From assembly GCA_900548385.1 (NCBI GenBank), contig URKJ01000045.1:1-39877 (forward strand): a stretch of 39,877 nucleotides of DNA, in the 5' to 3' direction. Numbering within the stretch: the stretch's first letter is position 1; every line of letters starts with the position of its first letter. The position numbers and the translations under genes are program-made. Source of the DNA: an uncultured bacterium (GTDB lineage Bacteria > Verrucomicrobiota > Lentisphaeria > Victivallales > UBA1829). Of this stretch, positions 23,897-31,873 are shown piece by piece. The notes under the pieces were generated by a model. It did not search any database, was not told the origin of the DNA, and saw only the letters and a list, made by a program, of their open reading frames with translations.

Positions 23897-25854
23897 GCCT
23901 CATCAAAGTTCTCCCCGATCAGGTCTCCAACAAAATCGCCGCCGGAGAAGTGATCGAACGTCCGGCTTCCGTCGTCAAGGAACTCGTCGAAAACGCGCTT
24001 GACGCCCACGCGAAACGGATCATCGTGCGTGTGGAACGTGCCGGACAGCGCCTGATCTCCGTTTCCGATGACGGCGACGGCATGGATCCCGAAGACGCCC
24101 GGCTCTGTTTCGAACCGCACGCGACCAGTAAGATCGCGACCGAGGAGGATATTTTTCACATCCGTTCGTTCGGATTCCGCGGAGAAGCCATGCCGAGTAT
24201 CGCTTCAGTCTCCCGTATGACGGTGCGGACGCGGCGGCGCGAATCACAGGAAGGATTTCAAGTCACCATCAACGGCGGAACACCGGCGGAAACCATGCCG
24301 GTCGGCTGTGCTCCGGGAACCGAAACAACGGTCCGCGATCTCTTCTACAATGTCCCGGCACGGCGCAAGTTCCTGCGGTCCAACGCGACCGAAGAGCGGC
24401 ACATCACGGAGGTCATGTCGCTGATCTCGCTGGCGCATCCGGACGTGGCTTTCGAACTGAGCCTCGACAACCGGAAGATCATTTCCAGCGGAGCCGGTGA
24501 AGACCTCATGCCGCGCATCCGAGACATCTACGGACGCGATCTAGCCGACGCCATGGTCACGCTGGATTATGACAGCGGACGCGTCCGCATTCACGGCTGC
24601 ATCACCAAACGCGGCGTGACGCGCCCGACCCGCTCGGAACAACGGATCTTCGTCAACGGCAGACCCGTGGAATCCCTGCCGGTCTACCGGGGAATCAAGG
24701 ACGGCTGCGGTCCCATGCTCGACAAGGGGCGCTACCATCCGGCGGTCATCTTCCTCACACTCGATCCGGAGCTTGTGGACATCAATGTGCATCCGGCAAA
24801 ACGGGAGATCCGTTTCCGCAACGAATTTGAAATCACAACCGCGGTCCGCGATGCCGTCGCCGATGCGATGAACCGTGCCGCACGGTCCGACAATCCGTTT
24901 CTTGATCCGGGACAGACCTTTCCGGCAACGTCAGCCGAACCGGAGAAACCGCGTCCGGCGGCGTTCGATCCGGCGGAATTCATCCGCCGGCAGACATTCG
25001 CGCCTCCGGTGGAACACTCCGCGCCGATCCTCTCCACCGCCGCCGCAAATCAGTTTTTTCAAAAGACCGCCGAACCGGAACTGCCGCCGTTCCGCCTGGA
25101 ACGGAAGCTCGAACGGATCATGCTTGCCGCCAAAGTGGATTACACCCCCGTCGGCGCCGCTCCCGTCCGGTCAATGCCGGATCTGTTCAAAACGATTGAC
25201 CCGGTACGTCCGCCGGAACCGGAGGAACCGGAAGAATCCGCGGAAAAGACGGAGCCGTCCGGGAATCCCGCCGGCAGTTTTCCCGGACGAAAAGGGCTTC
25301 ATGTGCTCGGTTTCCTGGAAAATTCCTATATCATCGCCACCATGAAAGAGACTCTGGTACTGATCGACCAGCACGCCGCACACGAACGGGTTCTGTACGA
25401 ACAGCTCCTGAAGCGGAACCGGGAAACGCTCTCCCAGAAACTGCTGATCCCGATCTCGTTGGAGCTCTCCCGTTCCGACTGCCGGTTCATCGAAGGCAAT
25501 CAGGAGATTTTCAACGCGCTCGGATTTGAAATCGACCTGTTCGGAGAACATACGGTCAAACTCAACGCGATCCCGCAGGCTCTGCGGCAGGACAACGCGG
25601 GCGGTGTCCTCAAAGACATTCTGTCCATGGTGACGGAAAACGGCTCGTTCAACGGAAGGACCGATTCCGCCAGACTCGCACAGGCGGCATGCAAAGCGGC
25701 GGTCAAGGCACACGACAAACTCACGATGGAGGAGTGCGACGCCCTGCTCGACCAGATGGCACAGTGCGACCTGCCCTACTGCTGTCCGCACGGACGGCCC
25801 ACCATCATCAATATTTCACTCAATGAACTGGAACGCCGTTTCGGAAGGAAATAA
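23893..25854 (+). CDS. mutL: DNA mismatch repair protein MutL
   Basis: A 653-residue GHKL ATPase/endonuclease that links MutS recognition to strand excision. N-terminal motifs: KIAAGEVIERPASVVKELVENALDA (motif I), SDDGDGM (II), FEPHATSKI with FGFRGEA (III). The C-terminal domain carries the metal-binding endonuclease motif DQHAAHERVLYE (DQHAx2Ex4E, from Asp492), plus ACKAAVKAHD and the CPHGRP element. It should therefore nick DNA itself, as in organisms without MutH. A long, proline-rich linker spans about 335-470. The start overlaps the TPR gene by ATGA. Confidence 0.97.
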   Translation: MSLIKVLPDQVSNKIAAGEVIERPASVVKELVENALDAHAKRIIVRVERAGQRLISVSDDGDGMDPEDARLCFEPHATSKIATEEDIFHIRSFGFRGEAMPSIASVSRMTVRTRRRESQEGFQVTINGGTPAETMPVGCAPGTETTVRDLFYNVPARRKFLRSNATEERHITEVMSLISLAHPDVAFELSLDNRKIISSGAGEDLMPRIRDIYGRDLADAMVTLDYDSGRVRIHGCITKRGVTRPTRSEQRIFVNGRPVESLPVYRGIKDGCGPMLDKGRYHPAVIFLTLDPELVDINVHPAKREIRFRNEFEITTAVRDAVADAMNRAARSDNPFLDPGQTFPATSAEPEKPRPAAFDPAEFIRRQTFAPPVEHSAPILSTAAANQFFQKTAEPELPPFRLERKLERIMLAAKVDYTPVGAAPVRSMPDLFKTIDPVRPPEPEEPEESAEKTEPSGNPAGSFPGRKGLHVLGFLENSYIIATMKETLVLIDQHAAHERVLYEQLLKRNRETLSQKLLIPISLELSRSDCRFIEGNQEIFNALGFEIDLFGEHTVKLNAIPQALRQDNAGGVLKDILSMVTENGSFNGRTDSARLAQAACKAAVKAHDKLTMEECDALLDQMAQCDLPYCCPHGRPTIINISLNELERRFGRK

Positions 25855-25861
25855 CACGGTC

Positions 25862-26962
25862 ATGATTTACAAAAACTACGGAAAAACCGGACTGAAAGTC
25901 TCTGCAATCGGGTTCGGCGGAATGCGCCTGCCATCGGAATGCCCCATCGAAGAAGCCGCCGCAATCGTCAAGGCGGGCTTCGACGCCGGGATCAACTATT
26001 TTGACACCGCGCCCGGCTATGGACGCTCCGAGGACGTATTCGGCTGCGCGTTCAAAACCATGCCGCGCGACCGTTTCATACTTTCCACCAAAACCAACGC
26101 GGACAGCGCGGAAAAAGCACGGCGCGACGTGGAAAACTCGCTCCGCAGAATGGGCGTCGATTCCATCGACATCCTCCACATGTGGTGCGTCATGGACATG
26201 GCGAACTACCGACACCGGGTCGAGCACGGCGTACTTGACGAACTGATTAAAATGCGCGACGAGGGACTCGTGCGTCATCTGGCAGTCTCCACGCACATGA
26301 ACGGCGAGGAAATGGGCGGCCTCTTCCGGGAATACCCCTTTGAAGGCGTTCTGCTCGGCTGCTCGGCAATCAACTTCCCCTACCGGGAACGCGGCATCGC
26401 CGAGGCGGCGGAGCGGAACATGGGCGTCGTGGTCATGAATCCGCTCGGCGGCGGGCTGATTCCCGGACACCCGGAGTATTTTGAATACCTGAAAACCAGT
26501 CCGGAAGAAACCGTCACCGAAGCCGCCCTGCGTTTCCTGATCGACGATCCCGCGATCACGGTCGCTCTGGTCGGTCTCGCAAATGAAAAACAGATCGCCG
26601 AGGCGGTCCGCGCGGTGGAGGGCTATCGTCCCCTGCCCCCGAATTACAAAGACAGGCTCCGTTCCCACACGCCGGAAGACGGATCGCTGGACAAACTCTG
26701 CACCTCCTGCGGGTATTGCCAGCCGTGTCCGATGAAAGTGCCGATCGTCAAACTGATGGACGCTTATAATCATTACATCCTCAACGACCGGACGCCGAAC
26801 AACATCACGGACCGCCTGAACTGGCACTGGGGAATCCGCAAAGGCGACCCCGCCGTCGCCTCCTGCATCGAATGCGGCTGCTGTGAAAGCAAATGCACCC
26901 AGAAGCTGCCGATCGTATCGCGTCTCCGCACAGTCGCCCAAAGCGTCCGCGAATCGGAATAA
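25862..26962 (+). CDS. Aldo/keto reductase with C-terminal 4Fe-4S ferredoxin domain
   Basis: 366 residues. The TIM-barrel AKR part has the catalytic tetrad Asp48 and Tyr53 (FDTAPGYG), Lys77 (STKTN) and His106 (ILHMW). After about 275 there are two cysteine sets, CTSCGYCQPCP and CIECGCCESKC, as in anaerobe AKRs fused to a bacterioferredoxin-like domain (COG1453). It probably reduces a carbonyl substrate with electrons exchanged through the clusters; the substrate is unknown. The ATG at 25862 is 7 bases after the mutL stop, with AAGGA upstream. It ends 6 bases from the converging IclR gene. Confidence 0.93.
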   Translation: MIYKNYGKTGLKVSAIGFGGMRLPSECPIEEAAAIVKAGFDAGINYFDTAPGYGRSEDVFGCAFKTMPRDRFILSTKTNADSAEKARRDVENSLRRMGVDSIDILHMWCVMDMANYRHRVEHGVLDELIKMRDEGLVRHLAVSTHMNGEEMGGLFREYPFEGVLLGCSAINFPYRERGIAEAAERNMGVVVMNPLGGGLIPGHPEYFEYLKTSPEETVTEAALRFLIDDPAITVALVGLANEKQIAEAVRAVEGYRPLPPNYKDRLRSHTPEDGSLDKLCTSCGYCQPCPMKVPIVKLMDAYNHYILNDRTPNNITDRLNWHWGIRKGDPAVASCIECGCCESKCTQKLPIVSRLRTVAQSVRESE

Positions 26963-26968
26963 AACAGA

Positions 26969-27718
26969 TCACCGGAGCCGTGCGGAAACTTCCGCCGCAG
27001 CTTCTTTCAACACGGAAAGGATCTGCGCGTTCCGCTCCGGGGAACAGTTCAGCGGCGGACACAGCACGCCGAACGCTCCAAGAAGTTTTCCCCGGCCGTC
27101 GAATACCGGAACCGCGTAACTGAACGTATCATACCGGGTACGGAGAAGCGAACAGCTTCCCTCTGCCCGGATCTTCCGCGCCTCTTTCTCCCAGTCCGGC
27201 CAGGACGGAGACGGATCACCATTCGCCCGGCGCAGTTCCGTCTGGCGTTCCGGTGAGGAGAAACTGTACAGAATACGTCCCGTTGCCGCTTCGTAAAGAT
27301 AACAGCGCTGAACCTCTTCCAGGCAGACTTTCAGAATCTTTCCGGTCGGTTCCGCCCGCACGAGAACCGTCCAGGCATCGTTTTCCAGAACGGCAAACAC
27401 CATCGACTCGTTGATCCTGCGGATCGCACCGCGCATGATCTCCAGCAGCATACCATGAAACTCGTCTCCCGCCTGATAATTCCGGTACGCGATCTGACGG
27501 CAGACGGGTCCGTATGTATAACGGCCGTCGGCATTCTTTTCCGCATATCCGCAAACCGCCATCGTCTTCAGCAGATTGTGCACGCTGTTTGCCGGAAGCC
27601 CAAGCCGCTCGCCGAGTTCTTTGACCGCAAATCCTTTTTCCTCCCCGTCCTGAAACAGCAGAACGGAAAGCAGGTCCAGCGCTTTCTTCAATGATTTTAC
27701 CGGAACATCACCGTTCAT
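26969..27718 (-). CDS. IclR-family transcriptional regulator
   Basis: A 249-residue regulator. The N-terminal winged helix-turn-helix spans about 8-65 (KSLKKALDLLSVLL, then VKELGERLGLPANSVHNLLK), followed by the GAF-like IclR effector domain to the C-terminus (segments such as LVRAEPTGKILK and YEAATGRILYSF, and FDGRGKLLGAFGV). The start at 27718 is preferred: GGAGAAGGTGG sits just before it, while upstream in-frame codons lack a site. It is divergent from a GH13 gene, and two related 17-bp palindromes lie between them, so it most likely represses or activates that gene and itself in response to a sugar derivative. Confidence 0.9.
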   Translation of the reverse strand: MNGDVPVKSLKKALDLLSVLLFQDGEEKGFAVKELGERLGLPANSVHNLLKTMAVCGYAEKNADGRYTYGPVCRQIAYRNYQAGDEFHGMLLEIMRGAIRRINESMVFAVLENDAWTVLVRAEPTGKILKVCLEEVQRCYLYEAATGRILYSFSSPERQTELRRANGDPSPSWPDWEKEARKIRAEGSCSLLRTRYDTFSYAVPVFDGRGKLLGAFGVLCPPLNCSPERNAQILSVLKEAAAEVSARLR

Positions 27719-27752
27719 TTTCCACCTTCTCCTTTTCCTGATCTCTCCATGA

Positions 27753-27780
27753 ACCATACACCCGTTTTTAAGAAAGTCAA
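27753..27780 (-). promoter_or_regulatory. Promoter of the IclR gene
   Basis: On the minus strand, TTGACT (27780-27775), a 16-base spacer and TATGGT (27758-27753). Operator 1 ends 8 bases upstream of the -35. Confidence 0.6.
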
Positions 27781-27787
27781 GCAGATT

Positions 27788-27804
27788 ATTCCATAATATG
27801 GAAT
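27788..27804. promoter_or_regulatory. Operator 1, perfect 17-bp palindrome
   Basis: ATTCCATA-A-TATGGAAT, an 8-bp perfect inverted repeat with a one-base centre. It lies between the divergent promoters, close to the IclR -35 and 23 bases upstream of the GH13 -35. It matches operator 2 at 12 of 17 positions or more and has the TTCC...GGAA ends common to IclR-family operators. Confidence 0.7.
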
Positions 27805-27827
27805 TTAATTTTATTTTAAACAACAGC

Positions 27828-27855
27828 TTGCTTTTTTTAAACTCAAATGTATAGT
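27828..27855 (+). promoter_or_regulatory. Promoter of the GH13 gene
   Basis: TTGCTT (27828-27833), a 16-base spacer and TATAGT (27850-27855). Operator 2 starts five bases after the -10. Confidence 0.6.
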
Positions 27856-27860
27856 TTAAA

Positions 27861-27877
27861 ATTCCGCAATACGGATT
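27861..27877. promoter_or_regulatory. Operator 2, near-palindrome at the GH13 start site
   Basis: ATTCCGCAATACGGATT, a variant of operator 1 of the same length. It covers the expected transcription start of the GH13 gene, so bound regulator would block transcription. Centre-to-centre distance to operator 1 is 73 bp, about seven helical turns. Confidence 0.6.
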
Positions 27878-27906
27878 TACAAAACAACAAAAAAAGGAAA
27901 ATCAGT

Positions 27907-29250
27907 ATGAATCGCGAAAAACGCACGTCTCCGGAATATCTCAAGCAGGCCGTCATCTATCAGCTGTTCCTGCGCGCATTCACCAAAGAAGGAACCTTGA
28001 AAAGTGCGGAAAAACTGTTACCGTACCTGAAAGAACTCGGCGTGGACATCGTCTATCTCTCTCCGGTCGCTCTCGCGGACGACGATGAGGATCCGCGCTT
28101 CTGGAGTCCGCGGCAAATCGCCTGCGGGCAGAAAAATCCGCAGAACCCGTACCGGATCAAGGATTATTTCAAAATCGACCCTGAATACGGAACGGACGAC
28201 GATCTGCACGATTTCATCAATTCGGCACACGCGCTTGGACTGAAAGTCATTCTGGATCAGGTCTACTTCCACTGCGGTCCGACGGCGACACTCATTACGG
28301 AGCATCCGGACTTCGTCATGCTGGACGAAAACGGCAAAGTGAAAAACGGCGAATGGAGTTTTCCGCAGCTCAATTTCGACAATCCGGAACTGCGGGAGTA
28401 TCTGATCGAAAACATGCTCTATTTCGTCCGCGAATTTCAGGCGGACGGCTACCGGCTGGATGTCGCCGTTCCTAAAATGCCGCTTGATTTCTTTGAAGAG
28501 GCGCACCGCAGACTCGACGCGTTCCGTCCGGGGATCATTATGATCTCCGAGGGAGGAACTCCGGACAGCCAGCTTGCCGGATTCGATGCCGAATACGGCG
28601 GTCCCGGTTACATCATCCGGGATATTTTTCTCGGCAAACGCACGATACCGGTTCTGAAAGAGTATTATCAGAAAGTGAATGCAACCTACCCGGCGCACGC
28701 TTCGCTCGTTAATTTCGCGGAAAATCACGACATCGCCCACGATACCGGAGACAACCGTCTGGAAAAACAGCTCGGAGCGGATGCGATGGATGCGGTTTTC
28801 ACAACGCTGTATCTCACCCGCGGCATTCCGATGCTTTACAACGGCGAGGAGGCCGCCGACACCTGCCGGCACTCCATCTATGCAAACCGGTTCCACGGGA
28901 AACTGTACACGATCGGCTGGGAGAACAGTTTCACGGAAACGGGGAAACGGCGGTTCGCACATCTTCAGGAACTCAGCCGGATCCGTCATACGGTCCCCGC
29001 GTTTCACGACGATGCGGAACAGGAAGACCGCGACAGCGGCGAACTGATCGTCTTTCTCCGCAAAGCGGCGGGAAGACGCTGGCTTGTCGCCGTCAATCCC
29101 CGCAACCACGAGCTCACTGAAACGCTCCGTCTGAACACGGATGAACGCATTGATCTGCGGAAAACGCTGACCCGGCGCGGACTGAAAGCGGCGTCCGCGG
29201 ACGGAACAGTCACTCTCGCTCCCTACGGCTGGCTGGCAGTGGAACTCTGA
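27907..29250 (+). CDS. GH13-family alpha-glucan/alpha-glucoside enzyme
   Basis: A 447-residue intracellular enzyme (no signal peptide) of glycoside hydrolase family 13. Seen: the first conserved region VILDQVYFHCG, nucleophile Asp185 in GYRLDVAVPK, acid/base Glu215 in IMISEGG and the third acid Asp275 in FAENHD, all in a TIM barrel, with a short C-terminal beta domain. Members act on alpha-1,4/1,6 glucosides, trehalose, sucrose or maltodextrins; specificity cannot be read here. The segment WSPRQIACGQKNPQNPYRI before the catalytic strands follows the common pattern ...NPY.I.DY. AAGGAAAA lies before the ATG. Control by the divergent IclR regulator is likely. Confidence 0.92.
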   Translation: MNREKRTSPEYLKQAVIYQLFLRAFTKEGTLKSAEKLLPYLKELGVDIVYLSPVALADDDEDPRFWSPRQIACGQKNPQNPYRIKDYFKIDPEYGTDDDLHDFINSAHALGLKVILDQVYFHCGPTATLITEHPDFVMLDENGKVKNGEWSFPQLNFDNPELREYLIENMLYFVREFQADGYRLDVAVPKMPLDFFEEAHRRLDAFRPGIIMISEGGTPDSQLAGFDAEYGGPGYIIRDIFLGKRTIPVLKEYYQKVNATYPAHASLVNFAENHDIAHDTGDNRLEKQLGADAMDAVFTTLYLTRGIPMLYNGEEAADTCRHSIYANRFHGKLYTIGWENSFTETGKRRFAHLQELSRIRHTVPAFHDDAEQEDRDSGELIVFLRKAAGRRWLVAVNPRNHELTETLRLNTDERIDLRKTLTRRGLKAASADGTVTLAPYGWLAVEL

Positions 29251-29256
29251 CGGAGC

Positions 29257-29742
29257 TTACTGCTCCGCCGCAGGGAGAGAAAGCAGTTTTGCTTTGATCA
29301 GAATATCATAAACCGGCTTCTCCGGTCCTTCGGTCTTGCTGTAATCAAGCATATTTTCGCGGAAATAGCGGAACGAGTTGCCGGAGGAGTCGTCCACAGC
29401 CCAGTTGGCGCTGCTCTGATTCTTGATCTGATCCGGACGCGCCTTTCCCGCGACGGTCCGTTTCACATCCACGATCAGCACTGCATTCGCCCCATGCTTC
29501 CGGGCGAATGAGCGGAGTTCGGATTCCACTTCAGTGGCGGTGAACGTGGTCCCCGCGGTGGCGGTCGCCTCGCCAAGCACGCGGTAATTTTTGACGGGAA
29601 TCTGTTCCCCGGAAAAATAGAGTTCTATTTTCTCCGTATCCGGGACCGGAGATTCCGAGACGCCGTCGTACTGAATGTTGACGCACGCGCTGAGCGTGAG
29701 CAGAAGAGAAGCAGCGAGAACCGGCAAAAGATGCTGTTTCAT
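29257..29742 (-). CDS. Lipoprotein, YbjQ-like fold possible
   Basis: A 161-residue predicted lipoprotein: basic start, hydrophobic stretch and lipobox LSAC with the lipidated Cys20. The mature part includes YRVLGEATATAGTTFTATEVESELRSFARKHGANAVLIVDV, whose 'LG...A...L...A...GANAVL' layout resembles the YbjQ/heavy-metal-binding-like oligomerisation fold. That comparison is by eye. GGAGG lies right after the alr stop, 13 bases upstream, so the two genes form an operon. The 3' end faces the GH13 stop, with a small hairpin (29251-29267) but no T-run. Confidence 0.75.
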   Translation of the reverse strand: MKQHLLPVLAASLLLTLSACVNIQYDGVSESPVPDTEKIELYFSGEQIPVKNYRVLGEATATAGTTFTATEVESELRSFARKHGANAVLIVDVKRTVAGKARPDQIKNQSSANWAVDDSSGNSFRYFRENMLDYSKTEGPEKPVYDILIKAKLLSLPAAEQ

Positions 29743-29755
29743 ACAAAAACCTCCG

Positions 29756-30898
29756 TTATCCGTTGATAAAAACCCGTTCGACGCGCGTTCCGAATGAACA
29801 GATCACATCGTAAGAGTGAGTTCCTTTGATCTGCGCCCAGTCCTCGACCGTGATCCGGTTCGGGTCCTCGCCGCCGATGCAGGTGACGATTTCTCCGGGT
29901 TTGATCTCGTCATCCCCGAAACCGTCCAGGGAAATCGTGGTGTAATCCATCGAAAGCCGTCCGAGAATCGGACAGAGGCGTCCTTTCACGATCACATAAC
30001 CGCGATTGGAAAGATTCAGCGGAAGTCCGTCCGCATATCCGGCGGCGATCGTCCCGACTTTCGTATCTTTGAACAGTCTGCAGGTACAGCCGTAGCCGAT
30101 GGTGTGCCCGGCCGGCAGAGTGCGGACCGCCGCGAGATAGGTTTTCAGCGCAAGCACCGGTTCCAGTTTCAGCGCGCGCTGTCCCTCCGTGTCGAACGAA
30201 CCGTGCAGATTGATTCCGGCGCGGACATGGGTAAACGGCGGAACGGTCGCAAACGGACAGTTGTTGATGGCGTCGCTGTTGGCGATATGCCGTTTTTCCA
30301 GCGTAATCCCCTGTTTCGCCAGTTTGTCGATGATCGCCAGAAAACGCGCCGCCTGCGCAAAACTGTAACGGTCCGCGCCATGATAAGCGATCGGGAAATG
30401 GGTGTAGATCCCTTTGAGATCAAGATTCGGTAGTTTGACGACCTCTTTCGCAACCGCCGGGACCTCGTCTTCCAGAATGCCGAGCCGTCCCATACCGGTA
30501 TCGACCTTGAGCTGGACCTCGGTGCGGACGTTCTGCCGGACGGATTCCGCGCTGATCTTTTTTGCGATCTCCACATCCGTGATTCCGAGGATGATATGAT
30601 TGGCGACAGCGGGCGCGATCTCATAATCCAGTACCGCGCCGAGAATCTGCACAGGCTTGCCGAACCGGACCAGCGGAAGCGCCTCTTTGAGCTCGGCGAC
30701 GCAGAACCCGGCGGCGCCCGCGCGGTCAAGACGTTCGGCGATCTTCTCCACACCGAGCCCGTAGGCGTTCGCCTTCAGCACGGCGAGAACCTCCAGCGGC
30801 TTCACCGCCTCCTGAATGTGTTTGAAATTCCGTTCGATCGTATCCAGATCAATTTCCAGCCAGACCCTGCTGTGCGGGGTAATTTCCGATGCGCTCAT
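29756..30898 (-). CDS. alr: Alanine racemase
   Basis: A 380-residue PLP enzyme that makes D-alanine for peptidoglycan. The cofactor lysine is Lys42 in AVLKANAYGLG, the barrel strands carry KVDTGMGRLG and HIANSDA, and the catalytic tyrosine lies in IGYGCTCRL. The C-terminal beta domain includes ILGRLSMDYTTISLD, where the usual 'MD' signature residues are present. The frame is open further upstream, but ATG 30898 is the start because WLEIDLDTIERN, the normal N-terminal strand, follows shortly after it and GGGAG precedes it. It supports an intact D-Ala supply for the cell wall genes in this window. Confidence 0.96.
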   Translation of the reverse strand: MSASEITPHSRVWLEIDLDTIERNFKHIQEAVKPLEVLAVLKANAYGLGVEKIAERLDRAGAAGFCVAELKEALPLVRFGKPVQILGAVLDYEIAPAVANHIILGITDVEIAKKISAESVRQNVRTEVQLKVDTGMGRLGILEDEVPAVAKEVVKLPNLDLKGIYTHFPIAYHGADRYSFAQAARFLAIIDKLAKQGITLEKRHIANSDAINNCPFATVPPFTHVRAGINLHGSFDTEGQRALKLEPVLALKTYLAAVRTLPAGHTIGYGCTCRLFKDTKVGTIAAGYADGLPLNLSNRGYVIVKGRLCPILGRLSMDYTTISLDGFGDDEIKPGEIVTCIGGEDPNRITVEDWAQIKGTHSYDVICSFGTRVERVFING

Positions 30899-30944
30899 TC
30901 TGAACCGCTGCTCCCTTTCTGATGGATTTGCTTCCAGTTTTTGG

Positions 30945-30972
30945 AATATACGTTTTTTTACAGGAAAATCAA
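30945..30972 (-). promoter_or_regulatory. Promoter of alr-lipoprotein
   Basis: On the minus strand, TTGATT (30972-30967), a 16-base spacer and TATATT (30950-30945), the same pair as at mraZ. The remaining bases to 31106 are AT-rich with no gene seen. Confidence 0.7.
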
Positions 30973-31106
30973 CCCGGAAACGCGGAATTTTCCAAACAAA
31001 AACGATTCTGCAATCAAAAAACGGAAAAATTGAATCACGCCGTTCCTTTCTTTCCCTTCCATGCGCGTTAATCAAACCATTTCCGATTTTTCTTCCCGCC
31101 GGAACA

Positions 31107-31134
31107 TTGACAAAAAGAGTTCCGATGCTATATT
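31107..31134 (+). promoter_or_regulatory. Strong promoter of the 31179 gene
   Basis: TTGACA (31107-31112), a 16-base spacer and TATATT (31129-31134), near consensus. GGAGG precedes the start codon 31 bases later. Confidence 0.75.
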
Positions 31135-31178
31135 AATTTATTCAATCTCTGAACATCTTACAGGAGGGGCAGTATCCC

Positions 31179-31796
31179 ATGTTTAAAAAAGTCTGGTCCG
31201 CAGATATGGTCGAATCCCATATCCTTATGACTCACAGCAATAAAGAACCCCTGAACTCTCATTATTATGCGACTCATTATCCGAGCGTTTACGCGGCGGC
31301 GGAACGCCTGTTCGGTTCCTGGGGGGAAGCAATCACAGCCTGCGGATTCAACTACAACGAAATCCGCAAATACAAAGTCTGGAACCGCAGCAAAGTGACC
31401 GAAACGATCCGCGAAATGGCGGAGGCGGGCAGACCGATCTCCAGCCAGAAAGCCCAGCGGAACCACAAGTCGCTCTACATGGCGGCGATCCGCTACTACA
31501 AATCATGGGGAAAAGCCGTCATGGCGGCGGGTATCGACTATTCCACAATCCGCGAACGCAGAAGCATGTCCGTCATGGAAATCAAAGCGGAGATCATCAA
31601 GCTCTACAAAGCCAATGTGGACCTCTCCTATTGCAATATGCGCGCCAATTACCAGTATCTGCTCGCATACGGCATGAAAAAACTCGGCGAAGGAAGCTGG
31701 GCGGCGGCCCGCAGAGTCTGCGGAGTCAAAACCAACTACCGCATACCGCCGGCGAAGCGGACCAAAAAACGCATTCCCGTCATCCCGGAATCCTGA
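31179..31796 (+). CDS. Three tandem homing-endonuclease-associated repeats, no nuclease
   Basis: 205 residues made of three copies of a helical repeat of about 55 residues. Repeat 1 spans about 8-62 (PSVYAAAERLFGSWGEAITACGFNY), repeat 2 about 70-120 (KSLYMAAIRYYKSWGKAVMAAGIDY) and repeat 3 about 128-185 (ends GSWAAARRVCGVKTNY). The shared core 'Y.AA...F.SW..A..A.G' is that of the HNH/homing-endonuclease-associated repeat (PF18780-like), a small helix-turn-helix-like DNA-binding unit. There is no HNH or other nuclease motif, and the C-terminus is a basic tail (KRTKKR). A DNA- or RNA-binding regulator is the simplest reading. It has its own strong promoter and terminator. Confidence 0.8.
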   Translation: MFKKVWSADMVESHILMTHSNKEPLNSHYYATHYPSVYAAAERLFGSWGEAITACGFNYNEIRKYKVWNRSKVTETIREMAEAGRPISSQKAQRNHKSLYMAAIRYYKSWGKAVMAAGIDYSTIRERRSMSVMEIKAEIIKLYKANVDLSYCNMRANYQYLLAYGMKKLGEGSWAAARRVCGVKTNYRIPPAKRTKKRIPVIPES

Positions 31797-31820
31797 CCGC
31801 AGACCGGCATCAGCAGAAAA

Positions 31821-31860
31821 CCGCCGGAATCCCGACTGGCTTCCGGCGGTCTCTTTTTCT
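31821..31860. terminator. Bidirectional terminator between converging genes
   Basis: A 9-bp perfect stem (31821-31829 with 31841-31849), an 11-base loop and a T-rich tail (31850-31860) on the plus strand. The minus strand also shows a short T-run (TTTTC) after the stem. It sits between the stops of 31796 (+) and 31874 (-). Confidence 0.88.
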
Positions 31861-31873
31861 CAACGGTCAATCA

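Noticed and set aside
29251..29267. CGGAGC-GCTCCG hairpin between the GH13 and lipoprotein stops as a terminator
   Set aside because: No T-run on either strand, and it overlaps the lipoprotein stop codon. Possible but not supported.
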